This document shows positions 35,008 through 44,668 of a DNA stretch of 64,000 bases, one piece after another (the stretch's first letter is position 1; each line of letters opens with the position of its first letter). Below the pieces are notes generated by a model. That model searched no databases. It was not told where the DNA came from and saw nothing but the letters and a program-made list of their open reading frames with translations. The stretch covers positions 5,151,703 to 5,215,702 of the forward strand of contig NZ_CP014870.1 in the NCBI RefSeq assembly GCF_001661075.1. The letters run 5' to 3'. The DNA comes from Pseudomonas silesiensis (GTDB taxonomy: Bacteria; Pseudomonadota; Gammaproteobacteria; Pseudomonadales; Pseudomonadaceae). A program made the translations under genes and the position numbers.

Positions 35008-36463
35008 ACCACGACCTCCCGTCCCGCGTGATCAGTGCAATGGAGCTCATCGGTCCCCAGGACCCGGCCGCGTACGGCTTGGGCGCGTCACCGGATTTTT
35101 TCCACCCGGCGATCAACTGGTCACACCAATTCCACGCGGCTTCGATTTCATCTTTACGGACAAACAGGTTCTGATTGCCGCGCATCACTTCCAGCAACAA
35201 CCGCTCGTAGGCATCGGGAATCCGTGCGCTACGATAAGTGTCGGAAAAATTCAGCTGCAACGGACCGCTGCGCAGCTGCATGCCCTTGTCCAGGCCTTGT
35301 TCTTTGGTCATCACCCGCAATGAAATGCCTTCGTCCGGTTGCAGGCGGATGATCAGCTTGTTGCTGATCTGCAAGCGCTGCTCGGGCGCGAAGATGTAGT
35401 GCGACGGCTCCTTGAAGTGGATGACGATCTGCGACAGCTTCTGCGGCATGCGCTTGCCGGTGCGCAGGTAGAACGGCACACCGGCCCAGCGCCAGTTGCG
35501 AATGTCGGCACGCAGGGCAACGAAGGTTTCGGTGTCGCTCTGGGTGTTGGAGTTCGGCTCTTCCAGGTAACCGGGGACCGATTTGCCTTCGCTATGGCCG
35601 GCGATGTACTGGCCGCGCACCACTTGCGTGGTCAGGCCTTCCGGGCTGATCGGCGCCAGGGCCTTGAGGACTTTGACTTTCTCGTCACGAATGCTGTCGG
35701 CGGACAGGTCGGCCGGCGGGTCCATGGCGATCAGGCATAGCAGTTGCAGCAGGTGGTTCTGGATCATGTCCCGCAGCTGACCGGCCTTGTCGAAGTAGCC
35801 CCAGCGACCTTCGATCCCGACTTTCTCGGCCACGGTAATTTCCACGTGGGAGATGTAGTTCTGGTTCCACTGGGTCTCGAACAGGCTGTTGGCAAACCGC
35901 AGGGCGATCAGGTTCTGTACGGTTTCCTTGCCCAGGTAGTGGTCGATGCGGTAGGTGCGGTTCTCCGGGAAGAACTGCGCTACGGCGTCGTTGACCTTGC
36001 GCGAGGATTCCAAGTCCGAACCGATGGGTTTTTCCAGCACCACGCGGGTGTTTTCAGTCAGACCGACCTTCGACAGGTTCTCGCAGATCGCGCCGTAAAC
36101 CGCTGCCGGTGTCGCGAAGTAGGCGATCACGCGCTGGGCGCTGCCGGCCCTTTCGGCCAGGGCGACGTAGTCGTCAGCCTTGAGGAAATCGACGTGCAGG
36201 TAGCTCAGGCGAGCCAGGAAGCGTTCGACGACCGCTTCGTCCAGCTCTTTGTCATTGACGTACCGACGCAGCTCGGCGGCGATGAACGCCAGATGCTGCT
36301 GCTCGCTGCCGGGTTCACGGGCCAGCGCGATGATGCGCGTATCCTCATGAAGCAGGCCCGCGCCATCGAGTTGATAGAGGGCAGGAAACAGCTTGCGCAG
36401 GGCCAGATCGCCGAGGGCGCCGAACAAGGCAAAGGTGCACGGTTCAACCGTAATCGAAGGCAT
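34994..36463 (-). CDS. zwf: Glucose-6-phosphate 1-dehydrogenase
   Basis: A 489-residue NAD(P)-dependent enzyme. The coenzyme motif is [12 protein letters not shown], the EKPIG segment is at 144-148, and the active-site motif RIDHYLGKE is at 172-180 with the catalytic His-Asp pair. It feeds glucose-6-phosphate into the Entner-Doudoroff pathway. First gene of the zwf-pgl-eda operon, divergent from hexR across a shared operator. Confidence 0.97.
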   Translation of the reverse strand: MPSITVEPCTFALFGALGDLALRKLFPALYQLDGAGLLHEDTRIIALAREPGSEQQHLAFIAAELRRYVNDKELDEAVVERFLARLSYLHVDFLKADDYVALAERAGSAQRVIAYFATPAAVYGAICENLSKVGLTENTRVVLEKPIGSDLESSRKVNDAVAQFFPENRTYRIDHYLGKETVQNLIALRFANSLFETQWNQNYISHVEITVAEKVGIEGRWGYFDKAGQLRDMIQNHLLQLLCLIAMDPPADLSADSIRDEKVKVLKALAPISPEGLTTQVVRGQYIAGHSEGKSVPGYLEEPNSNTQSDTETFVALRADIRNWRWAGVPFYLRTGKRMPQKLSQIVIHFKEPSHYIFAPEQRLQISNKLIIRLQPDEGISLRVMTKEQGLDKGMQLRSGPLQLNFSDTYRSARIPDAYERLLLEVMRGNQNLFVRKDEIEAAWNWCDQLIAGWKKSGDAPKPYAAGSWGPMSSIALITRDGRSWYGDI

Positions 36464-36525
36464 GATGTTTGTTCTTTTATCAAGTTAAGCTACAAATACC
36501 TTTTTTCAAGGCATGATTCAAGGGA

Positions 36526-36550
36526 AAATGTAGTAATAACCACAACATTT
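36526..36550. promoter_or_regulatory. HexR operator in the zwf-hexR intergenic region
   Basis: A 25-base near-palindrome: half-sites AAATGTAGT and ACAACATTT (one mismatch), separated by seven bases. On the minus strand the core reads TTGT-N7-ACTA, close to the HexR consensus TTGT-N7/8-ACAA. It can serve zwf and autoregulate hexR. Confidence 0.8.
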
Positions 36551-36694
36551 TACCAAAATAGAGATTCCGAGTGGTGGTCGGTCGGAGCCATCAGTAGGAT
36601 AGGCCACCGTGACGGGCCCGATCAAAGTCCCAATTTGCATTAGCCCGGGCCCTTATTTGCATTGCTCTCTTGTTTGCAGAGCCAAGGAACCTAT

Positions 36695-37564
36695 ATGGAC
36701 CGCGTGCGAAATTTACTGGAGCAGATCCAGAATCGCCTTGAAGACCTGAACAAGGCAGAACGTAAAGTCGCCGAAGTGATCCTGCTCAACCCACAGCAGG
36801 CCACCCGGTTCAGCATCGCCGCCCTCGCCCAGGCCTCGAAGGTCAGCGAGCCGACGGTCAACCGTTTTTGCCGGTCGTTCGGTGTCAGCGGTTACCCCGA
36901 ACTGAAACTGCAGCTGGCCCAGAGCCTGGCCAGTGGCGCGGCGTATGTCAGCCGTGCGGTCGAGGCCGATGACAACCCTGAAGCCTATACCAAGAAGATT
37001 TTCGGCAGTGCCATCGCCTCATTGGACAGTGCCTTGCAGGCGCTGGATCCGAACCTGATCAGCCGCGCCGTCGACCTGTTGATCCAGGCCCGGCAGATCC
37101 ACTTCTTCGGCCTCGGCGCCTCGGCTCCGGTGGCGCTGGACGCGCAGCACAAGTTCTTCCGCTTCAACCTGGCCGTCACCGCCCATGCGGACGTGCTGAT
37201 GCAGCGCATGATTGCTTCGGTCGCCCATACCGGCGAGTTGTTCGTGATCATTTCCTACACCGGCCGCACCCGGGAACTGGTGGAAGTGGCGCGCCTGGCC
37301 CGGGAAAACGGCGCTTCGGTGTTGGGCCTGACCGCTGAAGGTTCGCCATTGGCCAAAGCCAGCACCTTGAGCCTGAACATTCCGTTGCCGGAAGACACCG
37401 ACATCTATATGCCGATGACGTCGCGGATCATTCAACTGACCGTGCTGGACGTGCTGGCGACCGGCATGACCTTGCGCCGGGGGGTGGATTTCCAGCCGCA
37501 TTTGCGCAAGATCAAGGAAAGCCTGAATGCCAGTCGGTATCCGATTGGGGATGAGTTTAACTAG
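36695..37564 (+). CDS. hexR: HexR, RpiR-family repressor of central carbon metabolism
   Basis: A 289-residue regulator with an N-terminal HTH ([25 protein letters not shown]) and a C-terminal SIS sugar-phosphate-binding domain (residues about 120-260; [35 protein letters not shown]). HexR releases DNA on binding KDPG. The ATG has AAGGAA upstream. Divergent from zwf; the shared operator and those before edd and gap define the local regulon. Confidence 0.96.
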   Translation: MDRVRNLLEQIQNRLEDLNKAERKVAEVILLNPQQATRFSIAALAQASKVSEPTVNRFCRSFGVSGYPELKLQLAQSLASGAAYVSRAVEADDNPEAYTKKIFGSAIASLDSALQALDPNLISRAVDLLIQARQIHFFGLGASAPVALDAQHKFFRFNLAVTAHADVLMQRMIASVAHTGELFVIISYTGRTRELVEVARLARENGASVLGLTAEGSPLAKASTLSLNIPLPEDTDIYMPMTSRIIQLTVLDVLATGMTLRRGVDFQPHLRKIKESLNASRYPIGDEFN

Positions 37565-37628
37565 GCCAACATTTTCACTGCCTGTTCGGGCCTCATCGCG
37601 GGCAAGCCGCTACACCGCAAGCCTTGAG

Positions 37629-38483
37629 CTAAACTCCAACCCGCGCCTGCAAACTCAAATGCGCTTTCTGCCCCGGCGCCAGGCTCAGGCTGTCGGTCCC
37701 GCCGCTCGCCGCTTCGACACAGACAAACTCGCCCATTTCGTTCCAGCTCACCCCCAGCAACGGCCGTGACCCGGGATGCCAGACCACCGTGTCCGCATCG
37801 TCGCCGGTGTCGATGCACAACGCCCGCTGCCAGGCGTGATCCTTGAGCTGCAACTCCCCTTCCTGCTGAAACACTCGCTGACAGCCGCCCTCGACTCGCA
37901 ACTCGCCATCCTGCTGGCAAACCTGGCGGTTCAAATGGTCGTAGCCGTGCGCCCCGTCAAGGCCAGACAGCGCTACCTCACCAACGTCGCCAATACGCCA
38001 ATACGCGTGCAACGCCTGACTCAACTGGCACGGCAGGCTGTCCTGATGCTCGGTGCACAGGCGCAACTCCATGCGCTCCCCCAGGTGCGCATGCAAGTCC
38101 ACTTGCCAGTCACACAACTGCAGTTGCCAGTGCAGACGTACGCCGTCGTCGTCACTGCTACTGTCCAGCAGCTTCCAGTCGAGCAGCCGGGCCCAGCCAT
38201 GGGACGGCCAGGCGTTTTCGCTCGGATGGCGACCATACCAGGGCCAGCACACCGGTACCCCGCCGCGAATCGCCCCGACATGCGGCCATTTTGCCGCGCA
38301 CCAGAGCCAGGGTTTCTGGTCCCGGGGCTGAAAGTGCAACAATTGCGCGCCCTGCCGACTGAACACCGCCTGACACAGCGGATGATCGATCACCAGCACA
38401 TCGCGCATCTGATAGCGCTCCCACGCGAATACCGGCCGTTTGCGCAAGGATTTGTAGAAGCGTTGTAGCGGATGCTCATGCAT
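37629..38483 (-). CDS. D-hexose-6-phosphate mutarotase (YeaD-like aldose-1-epimerase)
   Basis: A 284-residue galactose-mutarotase-fold protein that speeds interconversion of the anomers of glucose-6-phosphate. Landmarks are RGGVPVCWPWYGRHPSE and SHGWARLLDWKL (with catalytic-region His), and a C-terminal VWHPG. It is convergent with hexR and upstream of the oprB end. Its position inside the glucose block fits a role supplying the anomer used by Zwf. Confidence 0.88.
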   Translation of the reverse strand: MHEHPLQRFYKSLRKRPVFAWERYQMRDVLVIDHPLCQAVFSRQGAQLLHFQPRDQKPWLWCAAKWPHVGAIRGGVPVCWPWYGRHPSENAWPSHGWARLLDWKLLDSSSDDDGVRLHWQLQLCDWQVDLHAHLGERMELRLCTEHQDSLPCQLSQALHAYWRIGDVGEVALSGLDGAHGYDHLNRQVCQQDGELRVEGGCQRVFQQEGELQLKDHAWQRALCIDTGDDADTVVWHPGSRPLLGVSWNEMGEFVCVEAASGGTDSLSLAPGQKAHLSLQARVGV

Positions 38484-38530
38484 GTGCCACGGTCCTGAAA
38501 ATCATCCTGTTCCCCGGGGTGCGCCGCCCC

Positions 38531-38561
38531 CAAAAAAAAGCGGACAGCCTTGGCCGTCCGC
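38531..38561 (-). terminator. Terminator of oprB
   Basis: GCGGAC / GTCCGC with an inner GCC / GGC extension, followed on the minus strand by eight T residues, 40 bases after the oprB stop. Confidence 0.85.
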
Positions 38562-38599
38562 AAAAATGCGCATATGGAGAGGAGCTTATCGCAACAACG

Positions 38600-39946
38600 T
38601 TAGAACACCGACTGAATTTTCAAGCCGGCCACCAGCGCATTGTCCACTTCGTCCACACCGCCCGGGTGAGTAATGTATTGCAGGTTAGGTCGCACGGTCA
38701 GCCAGTTGGTAACGTGGAAGCCGTAGTTGATCTCGTAGTTGTACTCGGTGCTACGCAGCGGCGAGAACAGTGGATCCTCGTACTCGGTAACACCATTGGA
38801 GGCGTTGACCAGCTCGGCGTTTTTCTTCACGTCATCATTGACATGGATACGGGCGAAACCGATACCCATGTCATCTTTTGGACGTGCATCGAACGGGCCT
38901 TTGTACACAAACATCAGCGACTGGTAGTTGTCGACGAAGTTGGTGTCCTTGTCGTGAAAAGTGGCGTTCGCTGCGATGTTCAGACCGCGGGACGCGTCAC
39001 CGTTGTGGCTGGTGAGTTGTTGCTGCGCCACGAACCAGTAGCCGTGCTTGCTATCGTGGCTGCGATAGGCGTTACCGCTGGTTGCTGCATCATTGCCGTC
39101 GGCATCTTTACGGACGTCATCGGCATTGGCCGTACTTTTGTAGTAACCGACACGGTATTCGCCCGGCAGGTTGCCAGGGTTCGGCAACCAGACCAGTTCC
39201 ACCGGCAAGACGGTGCCCTCGGTACCACTGCCGCTCAGCTTGAAACCGTTACCGTGCTCCAGTTGCGAGGGGTTCTGGTTGTACGCGCCGATCTGCGCAT
39301 ACCACTCGGGCGAGATGTTGTACTTCACGCGGACCGCAGCTTGCATGACCGGCCAGTTGTACCAGATGTTGGTCGCCCAGTTACCCACCTGGGACCCGCA
39401 GAACGCCAGGTTCTGGAACTCGCAGGGGAAGGTGTTGAAGTCTTCGCCTTCGCCGAAGTAACCGGCCTTGACGTCCAGTTTATTGTCGAGGAACTGGTGC
39501 TTGATCCACAACTGGGTCAGACGGACCATATGGCCACGGCCGTAGACTTCCTGGGAGGAACTCAAGGTACCGGCACGCGGGTCGCCGACACGGTCATTGG
39601 AGATGTTCTCGCCATTACGGTTGGTGAGCTGGAACTTGGCCTGGGTGTTATCCCAGCCCCACAGCTTTTGCAGGTCCAACGCCACGCCCAGGCCAAACTG
39701 GTCGGCGTAACGCGCCGTCTTGTCGTCGTTGTAGCCGCCATGGAGGTTGCCACCCACTTCGCCGACGTAGTCCATCTTGATGTCGATACCCTGCTCGATC
39801 AGCCGGGTCCGCTCACCACCCCAATCACCGGTCATCCATTCGGAATCGGCGCTGAACGCGTCAGCCGCCTGCACACTGCCGGCCAGCGTCATTGCCGCAA
39901 TCGCTGATAACTGGCAGATAAGCTGAGCGTTGTTGTTCTTCTTCAT
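38600..39946 (-). CDS. oprB: Carbohydrate-selective porin OprB
   Basis: A 448-residue outer-membrane porin with a cleaved signal peptide (ends GSVQAAD). The body is a beta-barrel with alternating strands (for example VDNALVAGLKIQSVF at the C-terminus, ending in the aromatic Phe needed for barrel assembly) and the OprB opening SEWMTGDWGGERTRLIEQGI. It admits glucose and other sugars to the periplasm for GtsA. Translation is probably under Crc/Hfq control (see leader feature). Confidence 0.95.
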   Translation of the reverse strand: MKKNNNAQLICQLSAIAAMTLAGSVQAADAFSADSEWMTGDWGGERTRLIEQGIDIKMDYVGEVGGNLHGGYNDDKTARYADQFGLGVALDLQKLWGWDNTQAKFQLTNRNGENISNDRVGDPRAGTLSSSQEVYGRGHMVRLTQLWIKHQFLDNKLDVKAGYFGEGEDFNTFPCEFQNLAFCGSQVGNWATNIWYNWPVMQAAVRVKYNISPEWYAQIGAYNQNPSQLEHGNGFKLSGSGTEGTVLPVELVWLPNPGNLPGEYRVGYYKSTANADDVRKDADGNDAATSGNAYRSHDSKHGYWFVAQQQLTSHNGDASRGLNIAANATFHDKDTNFVDNYQSLMFVYKGPFDARPKDDMGIGFARIHVNDDVKKNAELVNASNGVTEYEDPLFSPLRSTEYNYEINYGFHVTNWLTVRPNLQYITHPGGVDEVDNALVAGLKIQSVF

Positions 39947-39972
39947 CCCTACATCCTCGTTTTATTGTTATT
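39929..39972 (-). promoter_or_regulatory. Two Hfq/Crc-type A-rich tracts flanking the oprB start codon
   Basis: The leader reads AATAACAATAAA (39961-39972), just before the CGAGGA ribosome-binding site. Codons 2-6 (Lys-Lys-Asn-Asn-Asn) read AAGAAGAACAACAAC (39929-39943). Both are AAN triplet runs, so one lies on each side of the initiation site. Confidence 0.65.
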
Positions 39973-40040
39973 AACTTTTTTTATCTAACGCGGTGACATC
40001 GGTTGCGGTGGACGACAGGCTGTCCGCCGCATATCCCCTT

Positions 40041-40155
40041 GTAGGAGCCAGGCTTGCCGACGAAGGCGTCCGTGAAATCGCCTTCGCCGGCAAGCCTGGC
40101 TCCTACGGGCGAAGGCGTCACTGAAAGCGCGTTCGCCGGCAAGCCTGACTCCTAC
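40041..40155. repeat. REP cluster, three copies
   Basis: Three copies of the GCCGGCAAGCCTG REP subtype in alternating orientation. Two share CTCCTACGG-type ends, leaving a short GGCGAAGGCGTCACTGAAAG spacer. It separates oprB from the gtsD 3' end. Confidence 0.88.
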
Positions 40156-40166
40156 AGTTTTGATCT

Positions 40167-41327
40167 TCAGCGGCCTTTGAATTGGGCTACGTTGGCAGTG
40201 TGGGCCTCGGTTTTCGGCAGGACGGCCACCCCCAGCCGCTCACCGGTTTTCGCATCGAACAGCAACACTTTCGATGGGTCGAACTGCAGGGTCAGGGTCT
40301 CGCCCACGGCCGGCGCGACGTCCGGCGCAAGGCGGCAGCAGACCTTGGTTTCGTTGAGGTTGACGAACACCAGGGTGTCGGGCCCGGTCGGTTCGGTGAC
40401 CTGGACTTCGGCGCGGATGGTCGGCAACCCGTTCGGCTCGCTGCCCGCCAGCACGATCTGCTCCGGGCGCATGCCGAGGATCACTTCGCGGTCTTCGAGC
40501 CCGGCGTCCTGCATGCCCAGCGGCAACTCGCAACGCGCCTGGCCACTGTCGAGCAGCGCCACCAGACGACCGTCCTTGCGCTGCAGACGCAGGGGGATAA
40601 AGTTCATCGGCGGCGAACCGATGAAGCTCGCCACGAACAGGTTGGCCGGGTTGTTGTAGATGTCTTTCGGCGTGCCGAACTGCTGAATGATCCCGTCCTT
40701 CATCACCGCCACCTTGTCGCCCAGGGTCATGGCTTCGATCTGGTCGTGGGTCACATAGACCGTGGTGGTTTTCAGGCGCTGGTGCATCAGTTTCATTTCG
40801 GTGCGCATCTCGACCCGCAGCTTGGCGTCGAGGTTGGACAGCGGTTCATCGAACAGGTAGATCTTCGGCCGCCGCGCCAGGGCCCGGCCCATGGCCACAC
40901 GCTGTTGCTGGCCGCCGGAGAGCTGTCCGGGCTTGCGGCTGAGCAGGTGTTCGATCTGCAGCAGCTTGGCGACGCGGGCGACTTCTTCGTCGATCTCGGC
41001 GGCGGGCATCTTGCGAATCTTCAGGCCGAACGCGATGTTGTCGCGCACGCTCATGGTCGGGTACAGCGCGTAGGACTGGAACACCATGGCGATGTCGCGA
41101 TCCTTCGGGCTCATGCCGCTGATGTCGGCGTCGTCCACCAGGATCGCCCCGCCGCTGATGTTTTCCAGACCGGCGATGCAGTTCATCAGCGTGGATTTAC
41201 CGCAGCCCGAGGGGCCGACCAGGATCAGGAACTCACCGTCATCGATCTTCAGTTCGATGTTCTTCAGGGTGTCCGGCAAACCGGCGCCGTAGGTCTTGTT
41301 GACGTTGCGTAATTCGAGAGTTGCCAT
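40167..41327 (-). CDS. gtsD: Sugar ABC transporter ATP-binding protein GtsD (UgpC/MalK type)
   Basis: A 386-residue ATPase with Walker [10 protein letters not shown] (residues 38-46), signature LSGGQQQR (136-143), Walker B IYLFDEP (156-162) and a C-terminal MalK-like regulatory domain (TOBE/OB folds, about residues 240-370). It energises glucose uptake with permeases GtsB and GtsC. It is three bases from gtsC and belongs to the gtsABCD operon. Confidence 0.93.
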   Translation of the reverse strand: MATLELRNVNKTYGAGLPDTLKNIELKIDDGEFLILVGPSGCGKSTLMNCIAGLENISGGAILVDDADISGMSPKDRDIAMVFQSYALYPTMSVRDNIAFGLKIRKMPAAEIDEEVARVAKLLQIEHLLSRKPGQLSGGQQQRVAMGRALARRPKIYLFDEPLSNLDAKLRVEMRTEMKLMHQRLKTTTVYVTHDQIEAMTLGDKVAVMKDGIIQQFGTPKDIYNNPANLFVASFIGSPPMNFIPLRLQRKDGRLVALLDSGQARCELPLGMQDAGLEDREVILGMRPEQIVLAGSEPNGLPTIRAEVQVTEPTGPDTLVFVNLNETKVCCRLAPDVAPAVGETLTLQFDPSKVLLFDAKTGERLGVAVLPKTEAHTANVAQFKGR

Positions 41328-41330
41328 GTT

Positions 41331-42176
41331 TTACCCCTTGACCGCGCCGGACGTCAGCCCACGCAGGAAATACTTGCCAGCGAATATGTAGACCAGCAGT
41401 GTCGGCAGCCCGGCGATCATCGCGGCGGCCATATCAACGTTGTATTCCTTGGCCCCGGTGCTGGTATTGACCAGGTTGTTCAGGGCCACGGTAATCGGCT
41501 GGGCGTCGCCACTGGCGAAGACCACGCCGAACAGGAAGTCATTCCAGATCTGGGTGAACTGCCAGATCAGGCAGACCATCACGATCGGGATCGACATCGG
41601 CAGCAGGATCTTCCAGAAAATCGTGAAGAAGCCTGCGCCATCCAGGCGTGCGGCCTTGACCAGTGCATCCGGGATGCTCACGTAATAGTTGCGGAAGAAC
41701 AGCGTGGTGAACGCCAGGCCGTAGACCACATGCACCAGCACCAGGCCAGTGGTGGTATTGGCCAGGCCGATCTTGCCGAGGGTGAACGAGGCTGGCAGCA
41801 GGACAGTCTGGAACGGCAGGAAGCAGCCGAACAGCAACAGGCCGAAGAACAGTTGCGAACCGCGGAAGCGCCACATCGACAGCACGTAGCCGTTCATTGC
41901 ACCGATGAAGGTGGAGATCAGGACGGCGGGCACCGTGATTTTCACCGAGTTCCAGAAATAGCTGCCGACACTGTCCCAGGCCTTGATCCAGCCGATGCCG
42001 TCGATCACTTGCGGCCAGCTGAGCAAGTTGCCGGTGCGGATGTCTTCCGGGGTCTTGAAACTGGTCAGCAGCATCACCACCAGCGGGATCAGATAGACCG
42101 CAGCGGCCAGCAGCAACGTGGCGTAGATGGCGACGCGGCTGAAACTCAGGGCCGGTTTGCCAAGTTGATTACTCAT
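41331..42176 (-). CDS. gtsC: Glucose ABC transporter permease GtsC
   Basis: A 281-residue inner-membrane permease with six hydrophobic segments. The conserved EAA loop contacting the ATPase is visible as VKAARLDGAGFFTIFWKILLP. It pairs with GtsB to form the channel. The start overlaps the gtsB stop by eight bases, showing translational coupling. Confidence 0.92.
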   Translation of the reverse strand: MSNQLGKPALSFSRVAIYATLLLAAAVYLIPLVVMLLTSFKTPEDIRTGNLLSWPQVIDGIGWIKAWDSVGSYFWNSVKITVPAVLISTFIGAMNGYVLSMWRFRGSQLFFGLLLFGCFLPFQTVLLPASFTLGKIGLANTTTGLVLVHVVYGLAFTTLFFRNYYVSIPDALVKAARLDGAGFFTIFWKILLPMSIPIVMVCLIWQFTQIWNDFLFGVVFASGDAQPITVALNNLVNTSTGAKEYNVDMAAAMIAGLPTLLVYIFAGKYFLRGLTSGAVKG

Positions 42177-43077
42177 GGCGTTTGCCTCGCAATTCGGAGT
42201 ACAGGTACGGCACCAGAATCGCCAGGATCGCGCCGAGCATCATCATGGCGCTGGCCGAACCAATGCCCATCTGGCCCCGGCTGAAGGTGAAGGAATACAT
42301 GAACATCGCCGGCAGGTCGGACGAGTAGCCAGGGCCGCCCGCCGTCATGGCCGCCACCAGGTCGAAGCTCTTGATCGCGATGTGCGCGAGGATCATGAAG
42401 GCGCTGAAAAACACCGGGCGCAGGCTCGGCAGCACGATCTTCAAATAGATGGTCGGCAGGCTCGCGCCGTCGACTTGCGCGGCACGGATAATCGACTGAT
42501 CGACACCGCGCAGGCCGGCAAGGAACATCGCCATGACAAACCCTGAGGCTTGCCACACGGCGGCGATCACCAGGCAGTAAACCACACGATCCTGATCCAC
42601 CAGCCAGTCGAGACGAAAGCCTTCCCAGCCCCAGTCACGCAGCATCTTGTCCAGGCCAAGGCCTGGGTTGAGCAGCCACTTCCACGCGGTGCCGGTGACA
42701 ATCATCGACAGCGCCATCGGGTACAGATAGACGGTGCGGATGAAGCCTTCCTTGCGAATGCGCTGGTCCAGCAGCACGGCAAGGAACACCCCCAACACCA
42801 GGCTGATGCCGATGAACATGCCACCGAAGAGCGCGAGGTTCTTGCTCGCGACCCACCAGCGATCGTTGTCCATCAGGCGGATGTATTGCTGCAGGCCGAC
42901 CCATTTGTAGCTCGGCATGAAGCTGGAATTGGTGAAGGACAGTACGAATGTCCAGATGATGTAACCGTAGAAGCCAACCAACACGATCAGCATGCTCGGC
43001 GCGAGTACCAACTTGGGTAACCAGCGTTGCAGCGCATCGAACGGTGAGGCTTTGCTGAAAACCGCCACAGAGCTCAT
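42169..43077 (-). CDS. gtsB: Glucose ABC transporter permease GtsB
   Basis: A 302-residue permease with six membrane segments and the EAA loop RAAQVDGASLPTIYLKIVLP. The start MSSVAVFSKASPF is chosen because it matches the N-terminus I recall for P. putida GtsB; an in-frame upstream extension exists. The ribosome-binding site is weak, in line with lower expression than the binding protein gtsA. A REP pair separates it from gtsA. Confidence 0.9.
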   Translation of the reverse strand: MSSVAVFSKASPFDALQRWLPKLVLAPSMLIVLVGFYGYIIWTFVLSFTNSSFMPSYKWVGLQQYIRLMDNDRWWVASKNLALFGGMFIGISLVLGVFLAVLLDQRIRKEGFIRTVYLYPMALSMIVTGTAWKWLLNPGLGLDKMLRDWGWEGFRLDWLVDQDRVVYCLVIAAVWQASGFVMAMFLAGLRGVDQSIIRAAQVDGASLPTIYLKIVLPSLRPVFFSAFMILAHIAIKSFDLVAAMTAGGPGYSSDLPAMFMYSFTFSRGQMGIGSASAMMMLGAILAILVPYLYSELRGKRHE

Positions 43078-43123
43078 CGGGATAATCCAGTTGAAGAGGA
43101 ATCGGATCCGCACGGCGATCCCT

Positions 43124-43215
43124 TGTAGGAGCGAGGCTTGCCCGCGAAGGCGGTGTAACGGGTGACAAATGTGTTGAATGTCAGATTGCTTTCGCGGGCA
43201 AGCCTCGCTCCTACA
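43124..43215. repeat. Paired REP element inside the gts operon
   Basis: GTAGGAGCGAGGCTTGCCCGCGAA and TTCGCGGGCAAGCCTCGCTCC flank a 45-base spacer. It lies between the gtsA stop and gtsB start, where a hairpin can protect gtsA mRNA and lower downstream expression. Confidence 0.92.
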
Positions 43216-43244
43216 GGGGAACGCGTTCAGATATGTACCGCAGA

Positions 43245-44552
43245 TTACTGGGCAGCTTTCACAGCCGATGCCAGTTGCGCGCTGGCCTTGGCCGGGTCAG
43301 CGTTCTTGTCGTTCATGAAGTTGGTGACGACGTCGAAGATCGCGCCTTGCACGGCCAGGGAGGTCGCCATGTTGTGCGCCATGCTCGGCTGCAGGCCGCC
43401 GGTCTTCTCGTCCGCCAGGAAGTCCTTGGCCGCGGCTTGCGCGCAAGCATCGAAGCCCAGGCCGCTCATGTCGTTGAGCATGTCGGTGCGCACCGGGATC
43501 GAGCCTTTGTTGATGCTGAAGATTTTCTGGAAGTCTTTACCCAAGGCGACCTTGGCCAGGTCTTGCTGGGCGGCGATGTCGCCTTTGCGGTCAGCCTTGA
43601 GCTTGAACACGGCCAGCGAGTCGATGTTGTAGGTGAAGGCTTTTTCGGTGCCCGGGAACGGCACGCACTCGTAGTCCTTGCCCGCGACTTTCTTCGCCGC
43701 GGTCCATTCGCTCTTGGCCCAGTCGCCCATCATCTGCATGCCGGCCTTGCCGTTGATGACGTCGGCGGCGGCGATGTTCCAGTCACGACCGGCGCGGTTG
43801 GGGTCCATGTAGCCGGTGAGTTTTTTCAACTCGGTGAAGGCCTTGGTCATTTCGGCACCCGAGAGGGTTTTCTGATCCAGGTCTACCAGGGCTTTTTTGT
43901 AACCGTCGGCGCCCATGACCGAGAGCACCACGTCTTCGAACACGGTGCTGTCCTGCCAAGGCTGGCCACCGTGGGCGAGCGCGATAAAGCCTGCGGCCTT
44001 GAGCTTGTCGCCGGCGGCATAGAATTCTTCGAGGGTGGTGGGGGCTTTGTCGATCCCGGCTTTCTTGAACACTTGCGGGTTGATCCACAACCAGTTGACG
44101 CGGTGGATGTTCACCGGCACCGCAACGTAGTCACCTTCGTATTTTACGGTGTCGGAGACTTTCGCAGGCAGCAGGCCATCCCAGTTTTCCGACTTGGAAA
44201 CGTCTTTCAGCGCATCAGTGCTGAGCAGGCCCGTGCTGCCCCACTCCTGGATGTCGGGGCCCTTGATCTGGGCGACGCCTGGCGGGTTACCGGCAACGGC
44301 GCGGCTTTTCAGCACGGTCATGGCCGTGGAGCCGCCACCACCGGCGACGGCGCCGTCCTTCCAGGTGAAGCCGTCTTTTTCGACTTGAGCCTTGAGCACA
44401 TCGACTGCTGCCTTTTCACCACCGGAGGTCCACCAGTGAACGACTTCCACCGAGCCTTTGGCATCGGCGGCAAGGGCACTCAGCGGGAATGCAGACAGGG
44501 GAAGCAGTGAAGCGAGAGAAATGACAGTAGCGAGGCGAGAAATCGCATTCAT
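43245..44552 (-). CDS. gtsA: Glucose-binding periplasmic protein GtsA
   Basis: A 435-residue solute-binding protein of the ABC sugar uptake family with a signal peptide (ends SALAAD). The mature part begins [21 protein letters not shown], typical of the MalE-like cluster, and contains [10 protein letters not shown], a common ligand-site element. It delivers glucose from OprB to GtsBC. First gene of gtsABCD, with an A-rich Hfq/Crc-type motif in its leader. Confidence 0.94.
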   Translation of the reverse strand: MNAISRLATVISLASLLPLSAFPLSALAADAKGSVEVVHWWTSGGEKAAVDVLKAQVEKDGFTWKDGAVAGGGGSTAMTVLKSRAVAGNPPGVAQIKGPDIQEWGSTGLLSTDALKDVSKSENWDGLLPAKVSDTVKYEGDYVAVPVNIHRVNWLWINPQVFKKAGIDKAPTTLEEFYAAGDKLKAAGFIALAHGGQPWQDSTVFEDVVLSVMGADGYKKALVDLDQKTLSGAEMTKAFTELKKLTGYMDPNRAGRDWNIAAADVINGKAGMQMMGDWAKSEWTAAKKVAGKDYECVPFPGTEKAFTYNIDSLAVFKLKADRKGDIAAQQDLAKVALGKDFQKIFSINKGSIPVRTDMLNDMSGLGFDACAQAAAKDFLADEKTGGLQPSMAHNMATSLAVQGAIFDVVTNFMNDKNADPAKASAQLASAVKAAQ

Positions 44553-44564
44553 CTGGAAGTACCT

Positions 44565-44577
44565 TTCTTGTTGTTAT
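44565..44577 (-). promoter_or_regulatory. Hfq/Crc-type A-rich motif in the gtsA leader
   Basis: On the gtsA message ATAACAACAAGAA lies directly before the AAGGT ribosome-binding site. It fits the AANAANAA pattern bound by Hfq with Crc. Confidence 0.65.
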
Positions 44578-44668
44578 GCATGCAAGTCTGGTGCTTGCGC
44601 TGCATGGATTTTAAACAGGAGTCATGCCTTCGCAGGTAACGAAGGGACGCAGGAATGTCACCACATGG

